A stretch of DNA of 8,646 nucleotides from Candidatus Poseidoniales archaeon (GTDB taxonomy: Archaea > Thermoplasmatota > Poseidoniia > Poseidoniales > Thalassarchaeaceae): NCBI GenBank assembly GCA_028821815.1, contig JAPKEY010000055.1, positions 1 through 8,646 on the forward strand. The letters are read 5' to 3'. A program made the translations under genes and the position numbers. The notes under the pieces were generated by a model. The model did no database searches and was not told where the DNA came from. It worked only from the letters and a program-made list of their open reading frames with translations. Positions 1 through 6,035 of the stretch are shown piece after piece. Position 1 is the stretch's first letter. Every line of letters starts with the position of its first letter.

Positions 1-223
1 GCGCAGTCATCACGGGCATGGGTGGGGGTGCAGGCATCTCTGGCATGGGTGGAGGTGCAGGCATTGCGGCCGGCATGGGTGGAGTGGGTAAATCCCCCGC
101 AGAAGGCATAGGAGGTGGTATTGGCAAGCCTACAGGTGCTGGCATGGGTGGGGGTGGTGGAAGGTCTGCAGACCCAGGCATTGGTGGTGGTGGAAGGGTT
201 GGATTCTCATCTTCGTCAGACAT
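1..223 (-). CDS. Proline-rich protein, N-terminal part only (runs off the left edge)
   Basis: I do not recognise this protein. Reading from the ATG at 223 leftwards, the frame stays open for 74 codons to the window edge. The N-terminus is acidic (MSDEDENP) and is followed by about 65 residues built from repeated short blocks such as LPPPPMPG, LPPPPPMPAP and APPPMPEMP. Pro and Met-Pro dominate, with Ala, Gly and Asp between, so the segment is probably disordered or an extended linker preceding a folded domain that cannot be seen here. The frame is supported by its clean start, by the GGTGGTG stretch 6 to 9 bases upstream (partial match to a Shine-Dalgarno), and by its position 89 bases after priS on the same strand. 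The opposite strand is also open here and reads as a glycine-rich protein, but that is the expected complement of proline codons. Function is unknown; it could be a membrane or envelope-associated protein or a replication-linked factor. Confidence 0.6.
   Translation of the reverse strand, partial: MSDEDENPTLPPPPMPGSADLPPPPPMPAPVGLPIPPPMPSAGDLPTPPMPAAMPAPPPMPEMPAPPPMPVMTA
15..94. repeat. Degenerate tandem repeat within the proline-rich coding segment
   Basis: On the plus strand a unit beginning GGCATGGGTGG starts at 15, 42 and 72 (spacings 27 and 30 bases). The first two copies match over 23 bases except for one G/A difference. A further copy of the core starts at 141. All spacings within the run are multiples of three, so the repeat encodes PPPMP-type blocks on the minus strand and preserves the frame. 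It is most simply a coding repeat. Confidence 0.6.
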
Positions 224-289
224 GTTACACACCACCGTACCAACCTTGAACCTGCGTTCGCCTTTAACGTATGCTGCGGTAGTCCTTCC

Positions 290-308
290 ACACCAACATA
301 GTTGGTGT
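290..308. repeat. Perfect 8-bp inverted repeat with 3-base loop after priS
   Basis: ACACCAAC and GTTGGTGT flank the loop ATA. The hairpin begins 4 bases after the priS stop codon, in the 89-base gap before the proline-rich gene. Neither strand has a T tract after it, so it does not look like an intrinsic terminator. It could be an RNA-processing or stability element, or chance. Confidence 0.4.
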
Positions 309-312
309 AAGG

Positions 313-1551
313 CTAATCAATGGGTTCAGCCCATTTTTTGAGTACCAAAAATGTCGCTGTTGCCTCATCTACATGGTAAATTTCACCGGCATCTAGTTGA
401 CCCGTGGATTCACCGATTCTGTACTGAACATCAGACCGAATAGCTCGCACCTTCACATCATTGACCCCCATCTTCCAAGGTACTGCTTCAGATAATGGGT
501 CGAACGCATTGGCACCGTGTGGATCAAGGCGTTCTAGCGGAAATTCAACTACCTTCATCCCAGATTTACCGTGCAAACTCGTCGGCCAACGTATGACTCG
601 TTTCAAATCAATTGTGACAACTTCATCGGTTTCCCCCGCATTACCGAGGACCACCGAACTATCACCCTTGACCAATTCGAGGAAAATATTGTCATATTGG
701 GACCCACCACTACGCCCACCAAATACCGGTTTTAGTTCCCCGGTTGCAAAACCATTTGCCAATCTGTCTCGACGTCCTTTATCTTGGACTTTTTCTGCAA
801 TCGTAAGAATTGATTTTGGTCCACAACTTTTCACTAGGCAATTCGGTGTTCCAATGCGTGAATCTATGATTGATTTGAGTTCTTTCAGGGATTTTCTACC
901 ATCTGCATTATCCTGTGCTGCAATATCGAGTTTATTCAGTACTGAATCAACACCAGAAGTGATACGCCGCTTCCACGCGCAATCCGGTCCTTTCAACAAT
1001 ACTTCGACACTAGCCCCTTCACCCTTAATGTGGGACACGATTTCTCGTCTGGCTTGTGAATCAAGAGCCCAAATATCAGGCGATCTGTAATGTAGGTGGA
1101 ATCCACGGTGCCCGGAGAATGTAATTTGTAAATATTGTTGATCAAATCCAAACTCTGGCTCCAAAAAATCAGTCCACAACTGGAATGCTTGTTCTTGAAT
1201 AACATGAATCATTGTCGGGAAATCACCATCGGTAACCCCCGGTAAATGATCACCATCTAAATCGAAAATCAAATCTGCGCCTTGCAAACCTTTCTCTTTC
1301 ATTATTCGTTGGTTTGGGTCACGATAATATGCAGTAGAATAGAAACAACTATTGGGGGTTTTACGGACAACATGTGCGAGTAAGTCAGCTGGTTTCCGAA
1401 ATCCACGGTGTCGTTCCGGAGGCCGGTCATCGAATCCGACAAACATCCATTCTCTAGAACGGAGACGTGGTGGGTACCACATTTCATCAATTTTACAATT
1501 CCTGTAGTATTCACCGAACTTGAATGCGTATCGGGCCCAACCTACAGACAT
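313..1551 (-). CDS. priS: DNA primase small (catalytic) subunit PriS
   Basis: Catalytic subunit of the archaeal/eukaryotic-type primase, which with PriL makes the primers for DNA replication. The 412-residue protein carries the family signatures in order: the metal-binding Asp pair in IFDLDGDH (D97, D99), the nucleotide-binding SGHRGFH block (S146 to H152), and the third acidic position with the downstream basic motif in TIDLKRVIRWPTSLHGKSG (D315, R318, R321, H327). The length is at the long end of the usual range. The start is ATG at 1551, preceded by GGTGA with a 4-base spacer (1556-1560), the same geometry as at mqnE and mqnA. Archaeal PriS proteins commonly carry a Cys/His zinc-binding insertion after the DxD motif; residues 100-145 here contain no cysteine, so that site seems to be absent. 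The gene lies 47 bases after the small zinc-ribbon gene and probably shares its transcript. Identity is firm; the zinc comment is from memory of the family. Confidence 0.95.
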   Translation of the reverse strand: MSVGWARYAFKFGEYYRNCKIDEMWYPPRLRSREWMFVGFDDRPPERHRGFRKPADLLAHVVRKTPNSCFYSTAYYRDPNQRIMKEKGLQGADLIFDLDGDHLPGVTDGDFPTMIHVIQEQAFQLWTDFLEPEFGFDQQYLQITFSGHRGFHLHYRSPDIWALDSQARREIVSHIKGEGASVEVLLKGPDCAWKRRITSGVDSVLNKLDIAAQDNADGRKSLKELKSIIDSRIGTPNCLVKSCGPKSILTIAEKVQDKGRRDRLANGFATGELKPVFGGRSGGSQYDNIFLELVKGDSSVVLGNAGETDEVVTIDLKRVIRWPTSLHGKSGMKVVEFPLERLDPHGANAFDPLSEAVPWKMGVNDVKVRAIRSDVQYRIGESTGQLDAGEIYHVDEATATFLVLKKWAEPID

Positions 1552-1555
1552 CGAC

Positions 1556-1560
1556 TCACC
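1556..1560 (-). promoter_or_regulatory. Shine-Dalgarno of priS
   Basis: GGTGA on the minus strand, complementary to the conserved 16S rRNA 3' end, lies 4 bases before the ATG. It fixes the priS start and suggests priS is translated from within a longer transcript. Confidence 0.6.
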
Positions 1561-1598
1561 ACGAAGTGATGAACGGTGGGGGCTATTGAATACGACGC

Positions 1599-1793
1599 TT
1601 ACGAGATTCGCAAGCCAGGATTCGAGTTTGAGTCTGTTGATGACTCAGCACCAGTCAAGGACACATAACAATCCCAACAAACATATTGGCCATCGATTGT
1701 ACATGATTCTCCAAATGTCATTAGAGCACCACATGAATCACACACAGGACCCAACTGTCCTTTCGATATCGCCAACCTCGACTTGTCTACCAT
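1599..1793 (-). CDS. Small zinc-ribbon protein of unknown function
   Basis: A 64-residue protein beginning MVDKSRLAISKG. It has two CxxC knuckles, CDSCG (C18, C21) and CWDC (C39, C42), 17 residues apart, with an extra Cys at 31, then a Ser/Asn-rich tail. The pattern fits a single zinc ribbon; I cannot assign a family. The frame is open further upstream, to an ATG at 1961 that would run into mqnD, with TTG codons at 1910, 1904 and 1871. I prefer the ATG at 1793 because a TATA-like CCTTAATAGC (minus strand, 1821-1830) lies at the right distance for a nearly leaderless message and because the gene then clears mqnD. The sequence just before the ATG (NGVLNSRPALQTLKD) still looks protein-like, so a TTG start at 1871 stays possible. 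It is the first visible gene of a minus-strand run with priS and the proline-rich gene, which hints at a nucleic-acid role but does not prove it. Confidence 0.65.
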   Translation of the reverse strand: MVDKSRLAISKGQLGPVCDSCGALMTFGESCTIDGQYVCWDCYVSLTGAESSTDSNSNPGLRIS

Positions 1794-1820
1794 ATCCTTC
1801 AGAGTTTGCAACGCAGGTCG

Positions 1821-1830
1821 GCTATTAAGG
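1821..1830 (-). promoter_or_regulatory. Candidate TATA box for the zinc-ribbon/priS transcript
   Basis: CCTTAATAGC on the minus strand is centred about 33 bases upstream of the ATG at 1793. With the usual archaeal TATA-to-start distance of about 26 bases, transcription would begin only a few bases before the ATG. It lies in the 103-base divergent gap shared with mqnD, where I found no convincing plus-strand TATA box at leaderless distance from mqnD. The match is by eye and short. Confidence 0.35.
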
Positions 1831-1896
1831 ACGCCGTTCTTCCATTGAGTCCTTTGAGCCGAATCTGTCAAATGGGCAACGCTTCCCGCATCGAAT

Positions 1897-2766
1897 ATGG
1901 GCAATGACAACGTGCGTACGATACGAGTTGGGCATTCCCCCGATCCAGATGATGCATTCATGTTTCACGCACTGACCACTGGTGCATTCGAAACTCCAGG
2001 TTATCGATTCGAACATGTATTGTTAGACATAGAAACCCTCAATCAAAAAGCTCTCGAGGGTGAATATGAGGTTAGCGCAGTCAGCATTCATGCATATCCG
2101 GAAATTAGTGAACGGTATGCTTTGATGAATTGTGGTGCGTCAATGGGGGAAGGATATGGTCCAATGCTAGTCACAAATACACCGATTACACTTGATGAAG
2201 CATGCCGTGGAACGATTGCTATTCCAGGGTTAAAAACAAGTGCCTATCTAGCACTAAAACTTGCTTGTGGCGAGGTTGACATTGCCGTAGTACCCTTTGA
2301 TGAAATCATCCCCAGAATTCAATCAGGTGAATTTGCAGCCGGTGTCATCATCCACGAGGGACAATTAACTTGGAAAGAGCATGGAATGAATCTTCTCTTG
2401 GATTTGGGTGTATGGTGGAATAATGCAAACAATGGTTGGCCACTCCCCTTGGGCGGTAATGTCGTTCGCCGTGATCTTGGTGAAGGAGTATGCGCACAAA
2501 TATCTGAATGGGTTAAGATGTCGATTGAATATAGTATCAAAGAACCAGAAGCTGCTCTTGATTTTGCCATGCAATGGGGCCGGGGTATCGATGAGGAAAC
2601 AAATTCAAAATTTGTGCAAATGTATGTAAATGAACGTACTATTGACTATGGCATTGATGGAAGAGAAAGTATCAAAAAGTTTCTCAAGGATGGACAAGAT
2701 ATTGGAATGATTGATGTAAATTTTGACACAGATAGTGTTGATTTTATCGGTGCAGATAATGAATAA
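1897..2766 (+). CDS. mqnD: 1,4-dihydroxy-6-naphthoate synthase MqnD (futalosine menaquinone pathway)
   Basis: MqnD cleaves cyclic dehypoxanthine futalosine to 1,4-dihydroxy-6-naphthoate, the ring precursor of menaquinone; the enzyme is cytosolic and has a periplasmic-binding-protein-like fold. The family opening VGHSPDPDDAFMF is at residues 11-23, followed by LNQKALEGEYEVSAVSIHAY (48-67), GEGYGPMLV (84-92), the active-site-type IHEGQLT block (H153) and LPLGGNVVRRDLG (183-195). The length, 289 residues, is typical. Family members usually begin a few residues before VGHSPDPDD, so GTG at 1912 is an alternative to the ATG at 1897; neither has a clear Shine-Dalgarno. The gene is divergent from the zinc-ribbon gene. 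It stands apart from mqnE/mqnA, which are on the other strand about 2.5 kb away beyond the WD40 membrane protein, so the pathway is clustered here but not in one operon. Confidence 0.95.
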   Translation: MGNDNVRTIRVGHSPDPDDAFMFHALTTGAFETPGYRFEHVLLDIETLNQKALEGEYEVSAVSIHAYPEISERYALMNCGASMGEGYGPMLVTNTPITLDEACRGTIAIPGLKTSAYLALKLACGEVDIAVVPFDEIIPRIQSGEFAAGVIIHEGQLTWKEHGMNLLLDLGVWWNNANNGWPLPLGGNVVRRDLGEGVCAQISEWVKMSIEYSIKEPEAALDFAMQWGRGIDEETNSKFVQMYVNERTIDYGIDGRESIKKFLKDGQDIGMIDVNFDTDSVDFIGADNE

Positions 2767-2868
2767 ATACCAGGGACCGAACCACCATCATCAGTTCATC
2801 TGCTTTATTATCGAGAGCCTGTAATGTCGAATCTTGCGAAGTATTGCTAATTTACTGGAATGGGTCAA

Positions 2869-2880
2869 AAATCGCGATTT
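2869..2880. promoter_or_regulatory. Perfect 12-bp palindrome upstream of a TATA-like element
   Basis: AAATCGCGATTT lies 4 bases before the TATA-like sequence at 2885, in the 174-base gap between mqnD and the membrane-protein gene. A site beside the TATA box is where an archaeal regulator would affect TFB/TBP binding, so this is a candidate operator. A 12-bp perfect palindrome is expected about twice by chance in 8.6 kb, but rarely in this gap. Confidence 0.35.
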
Positions 2881-2882
2881 CG

Positions 2883-2904
2883 TGTATAATTGATGCATAT
2901 ATTG
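2883..2904 (+). promoter_or_regulatory. Candidate TATA-box region for the WD40 membrane protein
   Basis: Two TATA-like stretches, TATAATT (from 2885) and CATATATT (from 2897), precede the GTG start by about 53 and 40 bases. With the usual archaeal spacing, transcription would start near 2912 or 2926, giving a 5' leader of about 15 to 30 bases. The absence of GGTGA before this gene fits a first-in-transcript position. The remainder of the 174-base gap shows no ORF or RNA gene that I recognise. Confidence 0.4.
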
Positions 2905-2910
2905 CGCAAT
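2901..2910. promoter_or_regulatory. Perfect 10-bp palindrome overlapping the TATA-like region
   Basis: ATTGCGCAAT is a perfect palindrome that touches the second TATA-like stretch and falls just before the predicted transcription start. Together with the palindrome at 2869-2880 it brackets the promoter. Palindromes this short arise often by chance, so the regulatory reading is tentative. Confidence 0.25.
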
Positions 2911-2940
2911 GCCTTTGAGTGGAATTAGACTACCACTATC

Positions 2941-5247
2941 GTGGCCGGTGCTAATTTCAACAATTGTGGCCTCACAGGGGTTCTACTTTCACTTTGCATC
3001 GTTACTGTATGCATGACACCTTTAGTGGCTGCGTCAAGTGGATTGGCGTGGGCTGGAGCTGCTGAATCGGAGTTCGGCTATGGCAGCGCAGTCGCATATA
3101 GCCCGAATGGAGATATTGTAGCAAGTGCTCACCAATCGACAATTATGATTGTGGACACAGTAACAAACGAGAGAATACAGAACTTCCACGTGGATTTTTT
3201 TGTAGATTCAATTGTATTTACATCGAATGCTCAATACCTGCTAATCGGTATGGTAAGTCAGTTGCCCAACACTCCAGCAACTGTTGTGTATGAACTCAAT
3301 GATGGTGTGTATGAACGGACCATGCATACAGAAGATGGGATGAATGTTGATCGAATTAGCATATCACATGACGACAATACATTCGCGACGGCAGCAGAAA
3401 ATGGTGACATCATTGAGTGGAGCATGAATAATGGAACGGGATCAATTTTAGATGCCGAGCGAGTATATTCTTCACCGCACAACGGGCATATTTCATGTCT
3501 GGACCATTCAAATGATGGGCAACACCTACTGAGTGGGGCAACCGATGGTATTGTGATACTATGGAATCGGTATAATCAGACTGAAATTGCCCGTTGGGAG
3601 TATACTCACCCCATCGTTGACTGTAAATTCTCCAATGATGGAGCTCTCATGTCTTGGATTGGTGAGGGTTCCCTATACCTGAGAAACCACGATGTCACCC
3701 AATCTTATTTCGGGCAATATGATATCAGTTTAAACGCATCACAAATGGTGTACACATACGATGATTCAGAAATCGCAATATTATCATCTGAAGTTATTTC
3801 CCCGCAATATCGCCGGGTAGATTTTGTTGAAATCAAATCGATACCTATCACAACATCTCGAACCTTGTTTTTTGGTCACAAGGCTGTAATGATGTCCCTT
3901 CACCCCAGTTCTAATGCCTTGGCAATTTCTACATTGTCAAATCTAGTTGCCTTTTATTCAGATTCTGTTTACTCTGAATTAGAAATCCCCAATTCAATTG
4001 ATACAGATCAGGATAATCTGGCTGATCACGTAGATGATGATGATGATGGGGATGGCATTCTTGATGAGTATGATAACATCTGTATCGCTGGTACCAATTG
4101 CCACTTACAACCTGACCAAAATTTCATTCGCCAATTTGACATTTCAGTGAATCACGATTCAGTGATTGTGATTGAAACCATCCATCTTGATGCTAAAAAT
4201 AGTCAGCATCTACGAATCTTGGCTTCAGCTTCACTTAATTCCAATCATCGTGTTGATACAGATGAATTTATGCAAATGCAGCATTCTATCTGCACTGAGT
4301 ACAATACCAATGAGGTACTATCTAGATGGGGTGAAAATCTTGAAATTGATGCCAATCCATACAACCCAGTTTCCGTTCAATGTAGTATCGAAGAATCTGA
4401 TTTATATGGTACGATGGACAGTGATAGAGGTACCAGAATTTCAGTCAGTTGGCGAGTAGAGGGTTTCATTGACGCATCAGTACAGACACCGTACAATGTC
4501 AGCATCTTATCGGGCATTCAAACCCCCAGTGAAAGTATTGCACAAAATGTCCATGCATTCCCAATCCAAGTTCTGATTGAAGATGTCAGTGGTAGTCGAA
4601 TTGACTATGAAGTTTGGAATCGCAGAGATCCAGATATTTATTTGCTGATGGATATTCCTCCAGTCGATGAACCATCCAATGTTGATTCATTGGTTGAACT
4701 ACTGACAACTTACTGGTATGCGTTCACATTCCTCTCGATATTATCTATATCAGCGATATCCGTGGCAGTGATACGGTATCGAAATTCGATTGATTTCTCA
4801 GACACAAACCACACTGAACACATTGATTCCCAGTCAGATGAAGAATTGGAACAACTCATCGACGATGCTGCAGCATGGGATGAAGGGATGGCGGACGAAC
4901 ATTCGCCTAAATCAGGACCAGTTCCGCCTTCAGCAGTTATCAGAGATTTACGAGGCACGCCCAGACCACCAGGTGCGGTACAGCGTGATATCGCTAGACA
5001 AAGTCGTCAACCGAACCCTTCTTCGAGAATGCATAAAGTGAAACGGACACGCAAAACAGAATCTACTGATGCTATCGATACTGAATCTGTAGATTTCAAG
5101 CACTTGATTGTGCCAAGTAAAGAAGATGAAAGATCAGACATTGAAGGTGAGGGAAAAATCTCAGATGCGATCGCTTACATAACTTCAGAAACGGAAACTA
5201 AATCAAAACGAAAGCGTCCTGTACGCCGAAAGAAGTCGAGTAACTAG
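2941..5247 (+). CDS. Exported WD40-like / thrombospondin-3-like single-pass membrane protein
   Basis: No named family recognised; 768 residues. A hydrophobic N-terminal segment (about 10-31, ending PLVAA) looks like a signal peptide. WD40-like beta-propeller repeats follow to about residue 340; the clearest is 180-210 (HNGHISCLDHSNDG to ILWNR), with others at 44-72 and 312-340. Residues 354-380 form an Asp-rich thrombospondin type 3-like calcium loop (DTDQDN, DDDDDGDGILDEYDN). A probably beta-rich region (about 385-560) has Cys at 381, 387, 451 and 481. One membrane helix (about 589-612) is followed by RYRN, so by the positive-inside rule the propeller is outside and the tail inside. The roughly 155-residue tail is low complexity: an acidic stretch (633-655), a Pro-rich GPVPP...RGTPRPPG segment (659-678) and a strongly basic end (KSKRKRPVRRKK). 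The GTG start is the first possible one after an in-frame stop at 2926. It may sense or bind something at the surface; the ligand is unknown. Confidence 0.85.
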   Translation: MAGANFNNCGLTGVLLSLCIVTVCMTPLVAASSGLAWAGAAESEFGYGSAVAYSPNGDIVASAHQSTIMIVDTVTNERIQNFHVDFFVDSIVFTSNAQYLLIGMVSQLPNTPATVVYELNDGVYERTMHTEDGMNVDRISISHDDNTFATAAENGDIIEWSMNNGTGSILDAERVYSSPHNGHISCLDHSNDGQHLLSGATDGIVILWNRYNQTEIARWEYTHPIVDCKFSNDGALMSWIGEGSLYLRNHDVTQSYFGQYDISLNASQMVYTYDDSEIAILSSEVISPQYRRVDFVEIKSIPITTSRTLFFGHKAVMMSLHPSSNALAISTLSNLVAFYSDSVYSELEIPNSIDTDQDNLADHVDDDDDGDGILDEYDNICIAGTNCHLQPDQNFIRQFDISVNHDSVIVIETIHLDAKNSQHLRILASASLNSNHRVDTDEFMQMQHSICTEYNTNEVLSRWGENLEIDANPYNPVSVQCSIEESDLYGTMDSDRGTRISVSWRVEGFIDASVQTPYNVSILSGIQTPSESIAQNVHAFPIQVLIEDVSGSRIDYEVWNRRDPDIYLLMDIPPVDEPSNVDSLVELLTTYWYAFTFLSILSISAISVAVIRYRNSIDFSDTNHTEHIDSQSDEELEQLIDDAAAWDEGMADEHSPKSGPVPPSAVIRDLRGTPRPPGAVQRDIARQSRQPNPSSRMHKVKRTRKTESTDAIDTESVDFKHLIVPSKEDERSDIEGEGKISDAIAYITSETETKSKRKRPVRRKKSSN
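5244..5247. other. Convergent stop-codon overlap through CTAG
   Basis: The palindrome CTAG holds both stop codons: TAG at 5245-5247 for the plus-strand membrane protein, and TAG on the minus strand (5244-5246) for mqnA. The two genes therefore overlap by 4 bases and have no intergenic terminator. Each transcript must end inside, or run antisense into, the other gene. Confidence 0.9.
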
Positions 5248-6035
5248 AGGTCCACAATTTGGTAGGATGGTAATGCACATACTTCCTCCAAGAAGTGTTT
5301 AAGCCCCTTTTCTCCAAGACTATCGAGACGATGAACAACCTCTCCGAAGTACTGCTCAATCCTTTCCTCACTGAAACCACTGCGAGTTGATGTTGCACGA
5401 ATGACAGAATCTCTAACAGTAGGCGAACTTTCGAAAGATTCTAGCTGAGTTCGAAGTAATTTGTGTGCTTCCCTAAGCATTTCGGGTGGTGCATCGCGAT
5501 GGGCTGCATATACGGCAAATACCATAGGGAAACCGGTTAGTTCCAACCATGCTTGACCTAAATCCATTCGGATTAACTCGGGATGTCTAGCTGATTCATC
5601 GAGGGCTCTGTCACCAATCAACAATGCACCATCACACCGATCAAGCATTTGACCAAGATCAGGGCCCATGTTAACTGGACGTGGATTCAAACCCATCTGT
5701 TGTAGTAACCACATGCATAACTTTCGAGACGTGGCAGAGTCTGTTGGTAATGCGATATCTCTCATTTGTGAAGGATCTCTGTCTCCAAATAAAAGAACTG
5801 AGCCAACGGTGCCTGTTGAACCAATGCAAATATCAGGCAACAATTGTAATTGGTCAGAATACTTAGCAAAATCTGCGGTTGGTATTGGGGCAAGTAAGCA
5901 ATCCTTTCGAAGAATATGGCCCGTCAACCATGATGGTGGCGCTGGTAAAACTTCCCAGGGTGGTGGCAAATCATGATACAAAGGATCACAATTCACAAAT
6001 GCTACGCGACCCAATATCTGATGCCATCGATTCAA
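5244..6035 (-). CDS. mqnA: Chorismate dehydratase MqnA (futalosine menaquinone pathway), TTG start
   Basis: MqnA dehydrates chorismate to 3-[(1-carboxyvinyl)oxy]benzoate, the first committed step of the futalosine route. It shares the substrate-binding-protein fold with MqnD. Family blocks seen in the 263 residues: LGRVAFVNCDPLYH (8-21), LLAPIPTADFAKY (47-59), LPDICIGSTGTVGSVLLF (66-83), DIALPTDSATSRKL (93-106), GALLIGDRAL (136-145) and MDLGQAWLELTGFPMVFAVY (157-176). The first start codon is TTG at 6035, immediately after the mqnE TAA and in the same frame. It is preceded by GGTGA at a 4-base spacing, exactly as for mqnE and priS, which supports real initiation at TTG. No ATG occurs in frame until residue 91, well inside the conserved core. 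Translation is probably coupled to mqnE; readthrough to an MqnE-MqnA fusion is the alternative. The 3' end overlaps the convergent membrane-protein gene by 4 bases. Confidence 0.93.
   Translation of the reverse strand: MNRWHQILGRVAFVNCDPLYHDLPPPWEVLPAPPSWLTGHILRKDCLLAPIPTADFAKYSDQLQLLPDICIGSTGTVGSVLLFGDRDPSQMRDIALPTDSATSRKLCMWLLQQMGLNPRPVNMGPDLGQMLDRCDGALLIGDRALDESARHPELIRMDLGQAWLELTGFPMVFAVYAAHRDAPPEMLREAHKLLRTQLESFESSPTVRDSVIRATSTRSGFSEERIEQYFGEVVHRLDSLGEKGLKHFLEEVCALPSYQIVDL

Noticed and set aside
15..163. Possible CRISPR-like array in the left-edge repeat
   Set aside because: Units are contiguous and degenerate, encode proline-rich blocks in frame, and have no unique spacers of regular length.
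224..312. Possible tRNA because of a GGTTCAA stretch on the minus strand
   Set aside because: No acceptor pairing, no anticodon arm, and the 8-bp hairpin does not fit a cloverleaf.
18..341. Glycine-rich plus-strand reading frame (GMGGGAGI-type repeats)
   Set aside because: It is the complement of the proline-rich minus-strand frame, extends into the end of priS, loses its repeat character after about residue 60, and its first part is explained by the CCN/GGN complement. The minus-strand frame has the better start and context.
461..1090. Plus-strand 209-codon open frame
   Set aside because: It lies wholly inside priS on the opposite strand, which has all catalytic motifs; this is an antisense shadow.
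1794..1961. Longer zinc-ribbon protein starting at ATG 1961
   Set aside because: It would overlap the first 65 bases of mqnD, and a better-placed ATG with a TATA-like element exists at 1793. TTG starts between 1871 and 1910 are not excluded.
2767..2940. Possible small gene or RNA in the mqnD to membrane-protein gap
   Set aside because: Only short frames without a start signal are present, and no RNA fold that I recognise. The promoter-like elements account for the region near the GTG.
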